From an uncultured Collinsella sp. (lineage in GTDB: Bacteria > Actinomycetota > Coriobacteriia > Coriobacteriales > Coriobacteriaceae), in the NCBI GenBank assembly GCA_902494195.1, contig CABUSH010000002.1:1-64000 (forward strand): a DNA stretch of 64,000 nucleotides. The letters are read 5' to 3'. Positions within the stretch are counted from its first letter, which is position 1, and the number at the start of each line of letters is the position of its first letter. The notes beneath the pieces were generated by a model. That model was not told where the DNA came from, ran no database searches, and saw only the letters and a program-made list of their open reading frames with translations. The position numbers and the translations under genes were made by a program. Positions 34,249 to 42,595 of the stretch are shown piece after piece.

Positions 34249-35358
34249 GTGGCAGTGAAGATGGCGCGGTGTGACGAGCCGACAAGCGAGCAACTGGCGG
34301 CCTCCATAATTCTGACCGGCGCCTCGGCGCTACGCATGATGCGCGCCGAGCGCCGACAAATGGGTTACATCAGCTGGAGGGAGCTCGATCCCGATGAAGA
34401 GCGCCGTGTGCTGCGCACGTCGTCGCCCTCGACTGAGGACATCTATCTTCCCGACTTGGTGCGGATTGGGGCCGCAAGCGGCGAGGTGCGAGAAGATCTT
34501 TGCTTGCTGGTGGGATCTGCAAAGCAGCGTCGCCGCATGCCTGGCGTGGGCTGGTCCGTGTGTTCCGGGTTGCCTGCCGGCTCGATTCTAGAGGTGGAGC
34601 CGGGTGTATACAGTCTATCTCCCGAGGCCCTTTGTGCTGCCGTTGCGCGCGAGGTCGGCTGCATCCAGGCATTTGCCCTGGCTCAGGAGCTGTGCTCTAA
34701 GATTTCGCTGAGTGACCGCGGGAAGTATCTGCCTCCCTACACCTCGCCTGTTACGAATAAACTTGCAAAGGACAAGGACCGGCCAGCAGATGTGGGCTAC
34801 TTTGAGGTTGAGCCGGTGCTGACGCCCGATCGTCTGGCAGATTACCTCGCGGTATGCAAGGGGAATGCGGCCAAACAACTGCAGCGTTTGTGTCCCTACT
34901 TGTCAGAAAACCTGCGCTCGCCCATGGAGTGCATCATGCTCGCTCTGTTTTCGCTTCCGTTTTCCTATGGCGGATTTGCCTGCGGTCCCTTTAAGACCGA
35001 CTACAAGATTGAGTTCGATGACCGCGCGCAGGCAATCTCGGGGATGTCGCACGCAGTTTGCGATGCGTATCAGGAAACAGCCCGGTTTGACCTGGAATAC
35101 AACGGTGAGCTGGGCCATTCCTCCCGGAGGGGACGTATCCATGATGAAAAGCGCAACACGGGCTTGATTACTATGGGAATCGAGGTCGCGACGGTCAACA
35201 ACGAAATGCTCTGTGACATGGAAGCGATGGAAGCGCTCGCATGGCGCATCCACCAGCGCATGAGTAAGCGATATCGCAACCGTGTTGACGCTCGCAGAAA
35301 GAAGCAAGAGGCGCTATTTAACACGCTGCGGGCGTGTTTTGGGCTTAAGCCGGTCTAA
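34249..35358 (+). CDS. Uncharacterised protein with nuclease-like C-terminal core
   Basis: A 369-residue protein without signal peptide. The N-terminal part (about 1-120) is basic and helical. The C-terminal part holds TARFDLEYNGELGHSSRRG, then DEKRNTGLITMGIEVATVN, near 275-320. This resembles the DxE...H...R...G layout of DUF559/Vsr-like PD-(D/E)XK folds: an Asp and Glu on one strand and a strand ending in VATV. The start is taken as GTG 34249, after AGGGGTGG; GTG 34255 and ATG 34261 are alternatives. It follows comF by ten bases, so it is cotranscribed. Function unknown; a defence or restriction role is only a guess. Confidence 0.7.
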   Translation: MAVKMARCDEPTSEQLAASIILTGASALRMMRAERRQMGYISWRELDPDEERRVLRTSSPSTEDIYLPDLVRIGAASGEVREDLCLLVGSAKQRRRMPGVGWSVCSGLPAGSILEVEPGVYSLSPEALCAAVAREVGCIQAFALAQELCSKISLSDRGKYLPPYTSPVTNKLAKDKDRPADVGYFEVEPVLTPDRLADYLAVCKGNAAKQLQRLCPYLSENLRSPMECIMLALFSLPFSYGGFACGPFKTDYKIEFDDRAQAISGMSHAVCDAYQETARFDLEYNGELGHSSRRGRIHDEKRNTGLITMGIEVATVNNEMLCDMEAMEALAWRIHQRMSKRYRNRVDARRKKQEALFNTLRACFGLKPV

Positions 35359-35391
35359 TTCACGTCGAAAATAGGGGGTTAATCATATGCC

Positions 35392-35610
35392 CTGGCCAAA
35401 ATATGGCAAATATGAGTACTGTCACTAAATCAGTAACAGCAAAATCAAGGAATTTTGGACTCGGAGGCGGCGTAAAGTAAGAAGATAATAAACAAATGTA
35501 GAAAAACTAAGCATCAAGTTGGCGGCACTGAGCGCAAAATCTGTCCGAGAGGCCAAAATTACCTGTTACTAAATTGGTAACAGTACTCATATTTGCCATT
35601 TTTTGGCCAC
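35392..35610. repeat. Palindrome-ended 230-bp intergenic repeat, copy C
   Basis: The left end reads GGCCAAAATATGGCAAATAT then GAGTACTGTCAC. The right end on the minus strand reads GTGGCCAAAAAATGGCAAAT then ATGAGTACTGTTACC. Each end continues into a small hairpin (about CTGTTAC with GTAACAG around 7 bases), so the paired ends span nearly 50 bases. It is the clearest of the three copies. The interior shares only short words with copies A and B, for example CCGAGAGGCCAAAATTA against CCGAGAAAGCCGAATTG. Confidence 0.75.
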
Positions 35611-35730
35611 GGCACCCTAAGACGGGTGTGTTGGGGCTTTCCATAGGGGAGCGACGGGCTCAATCAGAGCGCGTGCGGCCCGTCCTGACCTGCGAAATCT
35701 GTACTCGCGATGCGAATAACGCCCCTAACC

Positions 35731-35759
35731 TTAAACTTTAGCTTGAACTTAGCTATAAT
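35731..35759 (+). promoter_or_regulatory. Strong sigma-A-type promoter
   Basis: TTAAAC at 35731-35736 and a perfect TATAAT at 35754-35759 are separated by 17 bases. Transcription should begin near 35766, about 325 bases before the lipoprotein start. Confidence 0.7.
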
Positions 35760-35765
35760 GCGCTA

Positions 35766-36080
35766 CGTTCCTGCCAGGCTGTGGTTGCGGGCGGACGAAA
35801 TGCCCGTCCTAGTCCAAGACAGACGCGGTCAAAGGGATCCACGTAAGCGACCGCGTGCGCGCGGCGCGATCATGGCGCGTCCTAGATGTAAGCCGCACCG
35901 TCCGTTCTACTTTCTTTGGGGCAATACCGCCTCGCGGGCGAGCGGGCCAGTCGTGAAGGTGGCTGCGGCCTCCCGAGCAAACACCCCGGTGCGCAAGTGT
36001 GGGGTCAAATACCAGGTCAGCTGGTGGGAACAACCTGATATTCCGCGCAACGCACGGATCGTATACGACACAGAAGGCAG
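35766..36080 (+). ncRNA. Long structured leader or stand-alone RNA
   Basis: About 315 transcribed bases lie between a strong promoter and the lipoprotein gene. They contain ACGCGGTC (35823-35830) pairing with 35849-35856, a CCCC/GGGG pairing around 35983-36004, and ACCAG-GTCAG-CTGGT at about 36011-36025. An ORF from 35710 stays open, but its composition is not protein-like and it has no RBS. The RNA class is not recognised. The comF and raiA (HPF) neighbourhood invites a test against the raiA RNA motif. Confidence 0.4.
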
Positions 36081-36090
36081 GGTAGTGGAC

Positions 36091-37116
36091 ATGGTGAGGG
36101 GCAGCTTGATGCACGCGGCTCGGTTAGGTGCTGGGACCGCAGCGGTCATCGCCGTTTTGGGCCTGAGCGGATGCGCGTTCAACCCGCTGTCTACGTTCAC
36201 GACTCCCACGATCGACCAGATCGAGTACGAGACGGTCACGCCGGCGGTGTCGGACGATGCCCTGGTCACTCCCGGAACCCTGACGGTTGCCCTCGATACT
36301 TCCGATGCGCCGCAGGCCATGCAGGGCGCCGACGGCGAGCTCACGGGATATGCGGTCGACGCCGCCCGCGCCCTCGCAAGCCGCATGGGCCTTAAGGTCG
36401 CCTTTGTCGATGCGTCCTCGGCAGGTTCCGCGCTCGGCGACAAAAAGGCTGATATCTTTATCGGCGAGATCAACTCCACAGACGGGGACGTTAGCTCGCT
36501 CGGCACCTGCCTGTACGATGCCGCTTCCGTGTTCGGTAAAACCAGCGATGGTGGGTCGCTAAGCGTTTCCACCGATACCCTTAACACGTCTACTCTGGGT
36601 GTCCAGATGTCCTCGGCCTCGCAGGAGGCGCTTGCCAAGCAGAGCATTACCGCCAACCAAAAGACCTACTCCAACATCAACGAGTGCTTTGAGGCGCTCG
36701 AGTCCGGCGAGGTCGACTATGTGATCTGCGACTCCACGGCCGGCGGCTACCTTGCACGCCTGATGAGCGAGGTCTCCTATGTCGGTGCGCTCGAGGCGCC
36801 CTCGACGCTTGGTGTTGTGGGCCTCTCGTCCAATGACGAACTGTGCCGTGCCGTGAGCGATGCCCTCGACGGTATTACGGCCGACGGCACGCTCGAGGCG
36901 GTCCACTCTGTCTGGTATGGCACGATGCCCTACGACCTCACCACTAAGACGGTTTCGGGCGCTAACGTGCAGCCGGGCGACTCTGAGTCCAGTGAGACCA
37001 CGTCCTCCGGCAGCGAGTCCTCCGATTCCAACAATGAGACCGCATCCTCCGAGGACAAATCGTCCAGCCAGGAAGGCGCCATCACCGACGACGACATTAA
37101 CAAACTCAATAGCTAG
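36091..37116 (+). CDS. Extracellular solute-binding lipoprotein (amino-acid ABC type)
   Basis: A 341-residue lipoprotein with lipobox LGLSGC (Cys28) after a short signal peptide. The mature part resembles family 3 solute-binding proteins: GTLTVALDTSDAPQAM, ELTGYAVDAARALASRMGLK, and GEVDYVICDSTAGGYLA. The end is a Ser/Glu-rich disordered tail (from about residue 290). No permease or ATPase gene is adjacent, so it may be an orphan receptor or serve a distant transporter. The start at 36091 is the last good ATG before the signal peptide. Confidence 0.82.
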   Translation: MVRGSLMHAARLGAGTAAVIAVLGLSGCAFNPLSTFTTPTIDQIEYETVTPAVSDDALVTPGTLTVALDTSDAPQAMQGADGELTGYAVDAARALASRMGLKVAFVDASSAGSALGDKKADIFIGEINSTDGDVSSLGTCLYDAASVFGKTSDGGSLSVSTDTLNTSTLGVQMSSASQEALAKQSITANQKTYSNINECFEALESGEVDYVICDSTAGGYLARLMSEVSYVGALEAPSTLGVVGLSSNDELCRAVSDALDGITADGTLEAVHSVWYGTMPYDLTTKTVSGANVQPGDSESSETTSSGSESSDSNNETASSEDKSSSQEGAITDDDINKLNS

Positions 37117-37182
37117 TTATTGCTAGGGGTGGTGTCTCCTATACGTTGGAAAGGACACCTCTTCACGGTTTCAACACGCACT

Positions 37183-37216
37183 GCCGGGCTTCCCCGATGG
37201 GGGAGCCCGGCTTTTT
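37183..37216 (+). terminator. Terminator after the lipoprotein gene
   Basis: GCCGGGCTTCCCC (37183-37195) pairs with GGGGAGCCCGGC (37200-37211), then TTTTT. The remaining bases to the HPF start (37217-37433) hold a small hairpin CGCACTTT...AAAGTGCG at about 37289-37311 but no gene. Confidence 0.88.
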
Positions 37217-37433
37217 CATCCCAATAAAACAAGCAGGTCAAAGCCAATTTTCGGGACCAAATACAAAGCTGTTGGCTCCCTCCTATAGCGCACTTTGCCA
37301 CAGAAAAGTGCGAGACTTCGGTATGCGGTATCAAGCAATCGTTATTCGGGTCTTTAGGAATCCGCGTGATTAAATGCACGGCAATGGGTACATAGCCAGT
37401 ACAGTAAGTCCCCGAGGCAGATTGGAGCCACGT

Positions 37434-38018
37434 ATGGATATCAAGGTTTCTGGACGCAAGACGACGGTAACCGATGCTCTGCGTGCGCATGTGGATGAGA
37501 AGATCGGCGAGGCGCTCAAGGTTTTCGACATCGAGCCCATGACAGTCGACGTCGTGCTTCGTTATGAGAAGAACCCCTCGAACCCCAACCCGGCAATCGT
37601 CGAGGTCACGGTTCGTGCCCGCGGCTCTGTGATTCGCGTTGCCGAGCACGGCGCAGATATGTATGCCGCCATCGATCTCTCCGCCGATAAGGTTACTCGT
37701 CAGCTGCGCAAGTTCAAGACCAAGGTCGTGGACAACCGCCAGGGCGGTGCCAGCGCCGCGGATGTCGCGCCGGTCGAGCGCGTCGAGGATCTGGCCGACC
37801 TGCTGCTGCCCGAGGAAGAGGACGACCTGCTCGTCCGCGAGAAAGTTATCGACGTCACCCCGATGACTGAGGAGCAGGCGCTGGTGCAGACCGATCTGCT
37901 GGGCCACGACTTCTACGTGTTCGAGAACGCGACGACTGGCCTCATCAATGTGGTGTATCACCGTAAGAATGGTGGATATGGCATCATCAAGCCCCGCATC
38001 GAAACACTTGACGAGTAA
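37434..38018 (+). CDS. hpf: Long-form ribosome hibernation promoting factor
   Basis: A 194-residue long HPF (RaiA/YvyD type). The N-terminal domain (MDIKVSGRKTTVTDALRAHV to about 105) binds the 30S decoding centre. The C-terminal domain (about 135-194, including MTEEQALVQTDLLGHDFYVF and NVVYHRKNGGYGIIKP) dimerises ribosomes into 100S particles. The start at 37434 places the canonical MDIK first. It is followed by a strong terminator. Confidence 0.95.
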   Translation: MDIKVSGRKTTVTDALRAHVDEKIGEALKVFDIEPMTVDVVLRYEKNPSNPNPAIVEVTVRARGSVIRVAEHGADMYAAIDLSADKVTRQLRKFKTKVVDNRQGGASAADVAPVERVEDLADLLLPEEEDDLLVREKVIDVTPMTEEQALVQTDLLGHDFYVFENATTGLINVVYHRKNGGYGIIKPRIETLDE

Positions 38019-38047
38019 AATACGTTAACTTGCATGAGTTAACGGTT

Positions 38048-38079
38048 GGCGGCCATCCCATGCGGGTGGCCGCCTTTTT
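38048..38079 (+). terminator. Terminator after hpf
   Basis: GGCGGCCA (38048-38055) pairs with TGGCCGCC (38067-38074), with inner CCC/GGG pairing, then TTTTT. Confidence 0.88.
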
Positions 38080-38097
38080 ACGTAAGGAGTCGCTTTG

Positions 38098-39051
38098 ATG
38101 GACAAGGCCGCATCCGCCGGTCATTCGGACCGTTGCCGCATCGTCGTCGATACCTGCTGCGACTTTAGCCCCGAGGTCGCTGCGAACCTCGATGTCGATA
38201 TCCTGGGTTTCCCCTTCATTATCGATGGCGAAGAGCGCACGGACGACATCTGGTCGAGCATCACACCCAAGGAGTTCTACGACCGGATGCGCGCCGGTGC
38301 CCGCGTGTCCACCTCGGCTGTGTCGCTCGGTCGCTATATCGAGTTCTTTACCGAGTGCGCCAAAGAGGGCACGCCCACGGTCTACCTGTGCTTTACCTCG
38401 GCGCTGTCGTCGAGCTACAACTCCGCGTGCCAGGCGGCAGATGCCGTGCGCGCCGAGTATCCCAACTTTGAGCTCTACGTGGTCGACAACGCTCTGCCCT
38501 GCGCGACCGGCGCGCTCTTGGCGCTCGAGGCCGTGCGCCAGCGTTCGGCGGGACTGACCGCCAAACAGCTGGTCGATTGGGCAAACGAGGCAAAAACCTA
38601 CGTGCACGGCTACTTTACGCTCGAGAGCTTCGACGCACTGGCTGCCGGCGGCCGCATTCCTCCCGCGGCGGCGCAGCTCACGGCAAAGCTCGACGTCAAG
38701 CCCGAGCTCTCCTACGACCTGGCCGGCTCGCTGTCGCTGATCGGCGTCAACCGCGGCCGCAAGAAGGCGCTCAAGTCCATCCTCAAGTCGTTCCGCGAGA
38801 ACTACGTGCCCGATCGCACCATGCCCATCGCCATCATGACGGCCGATGCCGAAAAGGATGGTGACTGGCTCGAAGCCGCCATCCGCAAGGAGGAGGGTTG
38901 CGCCGACGTCACCATCATCCGTAGTTCCGTCGGTCCCACCATCGGCTCGCACGTGGGCCCCGGCATGGTGGCCTGCGCGTTTTGGGGCAAGAACCGTGCC
39001 GAGAAAGCCTCGCTTTCCGACCGCATCGCGCGCCGTGTGCGCGGTGAGTAG
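38098..39051 (+). CDS. DegV family fatty-acid-binding protein
   Basis: A 317-residue DegV protein. It shows RIVVDTCCDFSPEVA, the STSAVSLGRYIEFFTECA segment with the conserved TS, and LCFTSALSSSYNSACQAA. The GGRIPPAAAQL motif follows. Known members bind fatty acids, in some species as FakB partners of a fatty-acid kinase. AAGGAG precedes the ATG at 38098; a TTG three bases earlier is less likely. Confidence 0.92.
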   Translation: MDKAASAGHSDRCRIVVDTCCDFSPEVAANLDVDILGFPFIIDGEERTDDIWSSITPKEFYDRMRAGARVSTSAVSLGRYIEFFTECAKEGTPTVYLCFTSALSSSYNSACQAADAVRAEYPNFELYVVDNALPCATGALLALEAVRQRSAGLTAKQLVDWANEAKTYVHGYFTLESFDALAAGGRIPPAAAQLTAKLDVKPELSYDLAGSLSLIGVNRGRKKALKSILKSFRENYVPDRTMPIAIMTADAEKDGDWLEAAIRKEEGCADVTIIRSSVGPTIGSHVGPGMVACAFWGKNRAEKASLSDRIARRVRGE

Positions 39052-39149
39052 ACAGGCGCTGCGGCTGCAAGTGCCCTCAAGTCACAGCCCAAACGCTGGC
39101 ACCGAGTATTCAACCTGGTAACAACACCCAACCCAAAAGGAAAGGTTTC

Positions 39150-40229
39150 ATGGCAAACAAGCTCTCTGTCGCATTTATCGGCACCGGAATCATGGGTGCC
39201 CCCATCGCCGGCCACATCCTGGATGCCGGCTATCCCGTCACGGTCAACAACCGTACCGAGTCCAAGGCTGCAGCGCTTATCGAGCGCGGTGCCGTCTGGG
39301 CCGATACGCCGGCCGATGCCGCGGCGAACGCCGATGTCGTCTTTACCATGGTGGGTTATCCTTCCGAGGTCGAGGAACTCTACCTGGCGGGCGACGGCCT
39401 GCTCGCGTGCACTAAGCCGGGCGCGGTCTTGATCGACCTCACTACGAGCTCGCCCGAGCTGGCGCGCGACATTGCCGAGGCCGCCCAGGTTTCCGGCCGC
39501 ATGGCGTTTGACTGCCCCGTCACCGGCGGCGAGTCGGGCGCTATCGCCGGCACGCTCACGGCTATCGTGGGCGCCACCGAGAACGACATTGCTCCGGTCC
39601 GTGATATCCTTTCCACCTTTGCGGCAACCATCTGCTGCTTCGACGGCGCCGGCAAGGGCCAGGCTGCCAAGCTCGCCAACCAGGTGTCGCTGGGTGCCTG
39701 CATGGTCGGCATGGCAGACGCCATGGCATTTGCCGAGCTGAGCGGCCTTGACCTGGAGAAGACCCGCCAGATGATCCTGGGCGGCACCGGCAAGTCCGGC
39801 GCTATGGAGAGCCTGGCGCCCAAGGCGCTCGACGGCGATTACAAGCCCGGCTTTATGGTCGAGCACTTCATCAAGGACCTGCGCTTGGCGCTCGCTTATG
39901 CCGACGACCGCGAGCTCGCGCTGCCCGGCGCCGACGTCGCCTTTACGCTCTATGACATGCTCGACGCCATTGGTGGCGCCAAGCTGGGCACCCAGGCCAT
40001 CACGGTCCTCTACAAGGAGGAGGCCGACGCCATCGCCGCCGGTCTGGACTGGTCGCAGTATCGTCCCGAGGAGCACGGTGCCCACGAGGAAGGCTGCGGT
40101 TGCGGCGAGCACGGCGACGACCATGAGTGCGGTTGCGGTCACCATCACGGCGAGGACCACGAGTGCTGCGGCGGTCACGGCCATGACGACGGCCATGAGT
40201 GCTGCTGCGGCCACCATCACGGGGAGTAG
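39150..40229 (+). CDS. Beta-hydroxyacid dehydrogenase (GarR/6PGDH-like) with His/Cys-rich tail
   Basis: A 359-residue protein. Residues 1-295 are a standard beta-hydroxyacid dehydrogenase: dinucleotide loop IGTGIMGAPIAGHILDAG, substrate motif DCPVTGGESGAIAG, and catalytic Lys in GKGQAAKLANQVS near 172. This fits 2-hydroxy-3-oxopropionate reductase or a related enzyme. Residues 306-359 form an unusual tail with 14 His and 9 Cys in 53 residues, arranged as about three tandem units of the HECxCGHHHGE type. Such a tail should bind Ni, Zn or Cu. The tail is in frame and has the codon use of the rest. Confidence 0.85.
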   Translation: MANKLSVAFIGTGIMGAPIAGHILDAGYPVTVNNRTESKAAALIERGAVWADTPADAAANADVVFTMVGYPSEVEELYLAGDGLLACTKPGAVLIDLTTSSPELARDIAEAAQVSGRMAFDCPVTGGESGAIAGTLTAIVGATENDIAPVRDILSTFAATICCFDGAGKGQAAKLANQVSLGACMVGMADAMAFAELSGLDLEKTRQMILGGTGKSGAMESLAPKALDGDYKPGFMVEHFIKDLRLALAYADDRELALPGADVAFTLYDMLDAIGGAKLGTQAITVLYKEEADAIAAGLDWSQYRPEEHGAHEEGCGCGEHGDDHECGCGHHHGEDHECCGGHGHDDGHECCCGHHHGE

Positions 40230-40234
40230 CGCCC

Positions 40235-40663
40235 ATGAGCTGGACGTTCGTGGTACTAGCGCTGGTGCTCTTTCTCTTTGCGATCTACATTGGCTTTTTG
40301 TGCGGCCAGTGGGCCTGCGAAAAGCGCGTGATCACCAAGCGCGACTACTGGATTGCCAACTTTGCAGGAGCGGCGGCAGTCGTCCTGCTGACCTGGGTGT
40401 TCTCGCTGTTCCCGCTGGTGCAGTTTGCGCCGATCGGCTGGCTCGGCGGCTTTATCGCCGGTCTTAAGATGAGCTTTGGCGAGTCCGTCGGTCCGTGGCG
40501 CAAGCACGACGAGGTCTTTAACGTCAACAAGGCTCATCGCGCCGCCGCCGACGCGGGCGACGCTGAGGAACGCCGCCGTGCGCGTCGCAATGGCGCGGCC
40601 GACCGACAGCTCATCTCGGTCACCGATGACAGCAAGGGTGCTGGCAAGCACGCTAAGAAATAG
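40235..40663 (+). CDS. Small membrane protein of unknown function
   Basis: A 142-residue protein with two membrane helices (about 3-22, FVVLALVLFLFAIYIGFL, and 42-64), a third possible helix (67-85), and a basic cytoplasmic tail ending GKHAKK. The ATG at 40235 has GGGGAG upstream and begins five bases after the dehydrogenase stop, so they are cotranscribed. Not recognised. Confidence 0.7.
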   Translation: MSWTFVVLALVLFLFAIYIGFLCGQWACEKRVITKRDYWIANFAGAAAVVLLTWVFSLFPLVQFAPIGWLGGFIAGLKMSFGESVGPWRKHDEVFNVNKAHRAAADAGDAEERRRARRNGAADRQLISVTDDSKGAGKHAKK

Positions 40664-40678
40664 TAAGAAGAGGTAACT

Positions 40679-41377
40679 ATGGCAGAAAACAAAGACGAAC
40701 AGCTTACCGACGAGGAGCTGGCACAGCTTCAGCTGGCAGAGGAGAACGAGAACGCCGTCGACCGCCTGGTCAAGGAGCTCGGCTGCCCCACGCGCCGCAT
40801 CCGCCAGTTTGCCGCCCGCGTGCTGCACCTGCTTGCCGAGCGCGATCCGCAGCGCGTCGTGCCCTGCGTGCCCGCGCTGATCGAGGCGCTCGACCGCCCC
40901 GAGGCGCAGACCCGCTGGGAGGCCCTCGATGCCCTGACGGCGCTCGCTACCACCTGCCCCGAGCAGCTGGGCGATGCCTTTGAGGGTGCCGAGACTGCGC
41001 TGTTCGACGAGATCTCCTCCACGCTGCGCTATGCCGCCTTCCGCCTGCTGTGCGTGTGGGGTGCCACGAGCGTCGAGCGTTCGCGCGAGGCTTGGCCCAT
41101 CCTGGACGAGGCCATCCAGTGCTACCACGGCGACCTTGAGTATCGCGACATGCTCGGTTGCCTGTACGAGTTTTGCCAGGGCGAGATCGACGCCGAGGTT
41201 GCCGAGAAGCTCGCGCTGCGCCTTAAGTTCGACGCCGAGAACGGCAAGGGCAGCTATCTCAAGGCCCGTTCGAGCGAGATTTGCGAAATGCTTGTTAAAC
41301 GTTTTGGCCTGGATCTCTCCAAAAAGAAGAAGCGTGCTAGCGTTAAAAAAGCTGACGACGCCGAAGACGAGGAGTAA
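40679..41377 (+). CDS. HEAT-repeat-like protein
   Basis: A 232-residue all-helical protein. Repeats of the type TRRIRQFAARVLHLLAE and QTRWEALDALTALAT (about 35-100) fit HEAT/ARM units. The C-terminus is Lys-rich then acidic (SKKKKRASVKKADDAEDEE). Likely a scaffold; partner unknown. It sits in a run of same-strand genes leading to the isocitrate dehydrogenase, whose ATG is six bases after its stop. Confidence 0.7.
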   Translation: MAENKDEQLTDEELAQLQLAEENENAVDRLVKELGCPTRRIRQFAARVLHLLAERDPQRVVPCVPALIEALDRPEAQTRWEALDALTALATTCPEQLGDAFEGAETALFDEISSTLRYAAFRLLCVWGATSVERSREAWPILDEAIQCYHGDLEYRDMLGCLYEFCQGEIDAEVAEKLALRLKFDAENGKGSYLKARSSEICEMLVKRFGLDLSKKKKRASVKKADDAEDEE

Positions 41378-41383
41378 CAGATT

Positions 41384-42469
41384 ATGGCGCACGATGTAGT
41401 CCTGATTCCCGGTGACGGTATCGGTCCCGAGATTACGCAGGCCATGCGCCGCGTGGTCGAGGCCACTGGTGTCCAGATCAACTGGAACGTCCAGGAGGCC
41501 GGTGCCGGCGTCATGGACGAGTTTGGCACGCCGCTGCCCCAGCACGTGCTCGATGCGGTCGCCGAGACCAAGGTTGCCATCAAGGGTCCCATCACCACGC
41601 CGGTCGGCACGGGTTTCCGCAGCGTTAACGTGGCCCTGCGCAAGCATTTCGACCTGTACGCCTGCGTGCGACCCTGCCTGTCGCAGCCGGGCGACGGCTC
41701 GCGCTTCCGCGACGTCGACCTAGTCATCGTGCGCGAGAACACCGAGGACCTCTACGCCGGCATCGAGTTCGATGAGGGCACTGCCGAGGTCGAGGAGCTC
41801 TCGCAGCTTGTCGAGCGTTCGGGCCAAAAGACCTTCGCCGCCGATTCCGCGATCTCGATCAAGCCGATCTCTATCGCCAAGAGCCGCCGCATTGTGGAGT
41901 ATGCCTTTGAGTATGCCCGCCGCTGCGGCCGCAAAAAGGTGACGGCCGTGCACAAGGCCAACATCATGAAGGCGACCGACGGCCTGTTCCTGCGCGTGGC
42001 GCGCGAGGTGGCCGCCAAGTATCCCGATATCGAGTTCAACGACAAGATCGTCGACGCCACCTGCATGGGCTTGGTCCAGAACCCCAACGACTTCGATGTC
42101 CTGGTGCTGCCCAACCTGTACGGCGACATCGTGAGCGACCTGTGCGCCGGCCTGGTAGGTGGACTGGGTATGGCCCCCGGCTCCAACATCGGTGCCGACT
42201 GCGCCATCTTCGAGGCGACGCACGGCTCCGCGCCCGATATCGCCGGCCAGGATATCGCCAACCCCACGGCCGAGATTCTGTCTGCTGCGATGATGCTCGA
42301 TCACCTGGGCGAGAACGACGCTGCCAATCGCATTCGCGCCGCCGTGTCCGCCACGCTCGACGAGGGCGAGCAGGTTACCGGCGACGTTCGTCGTGCCCAG
42401 ACCGGCTCCGTTGAGGGCGCTGTGGGCACGCAGGCCTTTGCCGATGCCGTTATCGCGCAACTGGTCTAA
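41384..42469 (+). CDS. NAD-type isocitrate/isopropylmalate dehydrogenase family protein
   Basis: A 361-residue decarboxylating dehydrogenase. It shows VLIPGDGIGPEI, the ITTPVGTGFRSVNVALRK substrate loop, IVRENTEDLYAGIE, HKANIMKATDG, and NLYGDIVSDLCAGLVGGLG. The Ser-containing loop GTGFRSVNVALR and the ENTEDLYAG motif favour isocitrate over isopropylmalate as substrate. It probably makes 2-oxoglutarate. It is the last gene of the run and has a terminator after it. Confidence 0.88.
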   Translation: MAHDVVLIPGDGIGPEITQAMRRVVEATGVQINWNVQEAGAGVMDEFGTPLPQHVLDAVAETKVAIKGPITTPVGTGFRSVNVALRKHFDLYACVRPCLSQPGDGSRFRDVDLVIVRENTEDLYAGIEFDEGTAEVEELSQLVERSGQKTFAADSAISIKPISIAKSRRIVEYAFEYARRCGRKKVTAVHKANIMKATDGLFLRVAREVAAKYPDIEFNDKIVDATCMGLVQNPNDFDVLVLPNLYGDIVSDLCAGLVGGLGMAPGSNIGADCAIFEATHGSAPDIAGQDIANPTAEILSAAMMLDHLGENDAANRIRAAVSATLDEGEQVTGDVRRAQTGSVEGAVGTQAFADAVIAQLV

Positions 42470-42528
42470 GGTATGCACGCTGCAAACGCCTAAATAGTAC
42501 TTAAGTGTTTGCGTATAACCTAAGAATC

Positions 42529-42557
42529 AATACGCCCGGCGCTCTGCCGGGCGTATT
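42529..42557 (+). terminator. Terminator after the isocitrate dehydrogenase gene
   Basis: AATACGCCCGGC (42529-42540) pairs perfectly with GCCGGGCGTATT (42546-42557) around a 5-nt loop. Confidence 0.8.
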
Positions 42558-42595
42558 CTATTGGGGACTATGTTTCCTAACAAGGAGTAACTGAT

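Noticed and set aside
36010..36030. ACCAGGTCAG word resembling part of SRP (4.5S) RNA
   Set aside because: The diagnostic GGAAGGAAGCAGCC loop does not follow, so this is not an SRP RNA.
35710..36090. In-frame N-terminal extension of the lipoprotein
   Set aside because: It would bury the signal peptide and lipobox 150 residues inside the protein, and it starts upstream of the mapped-looking promoter.
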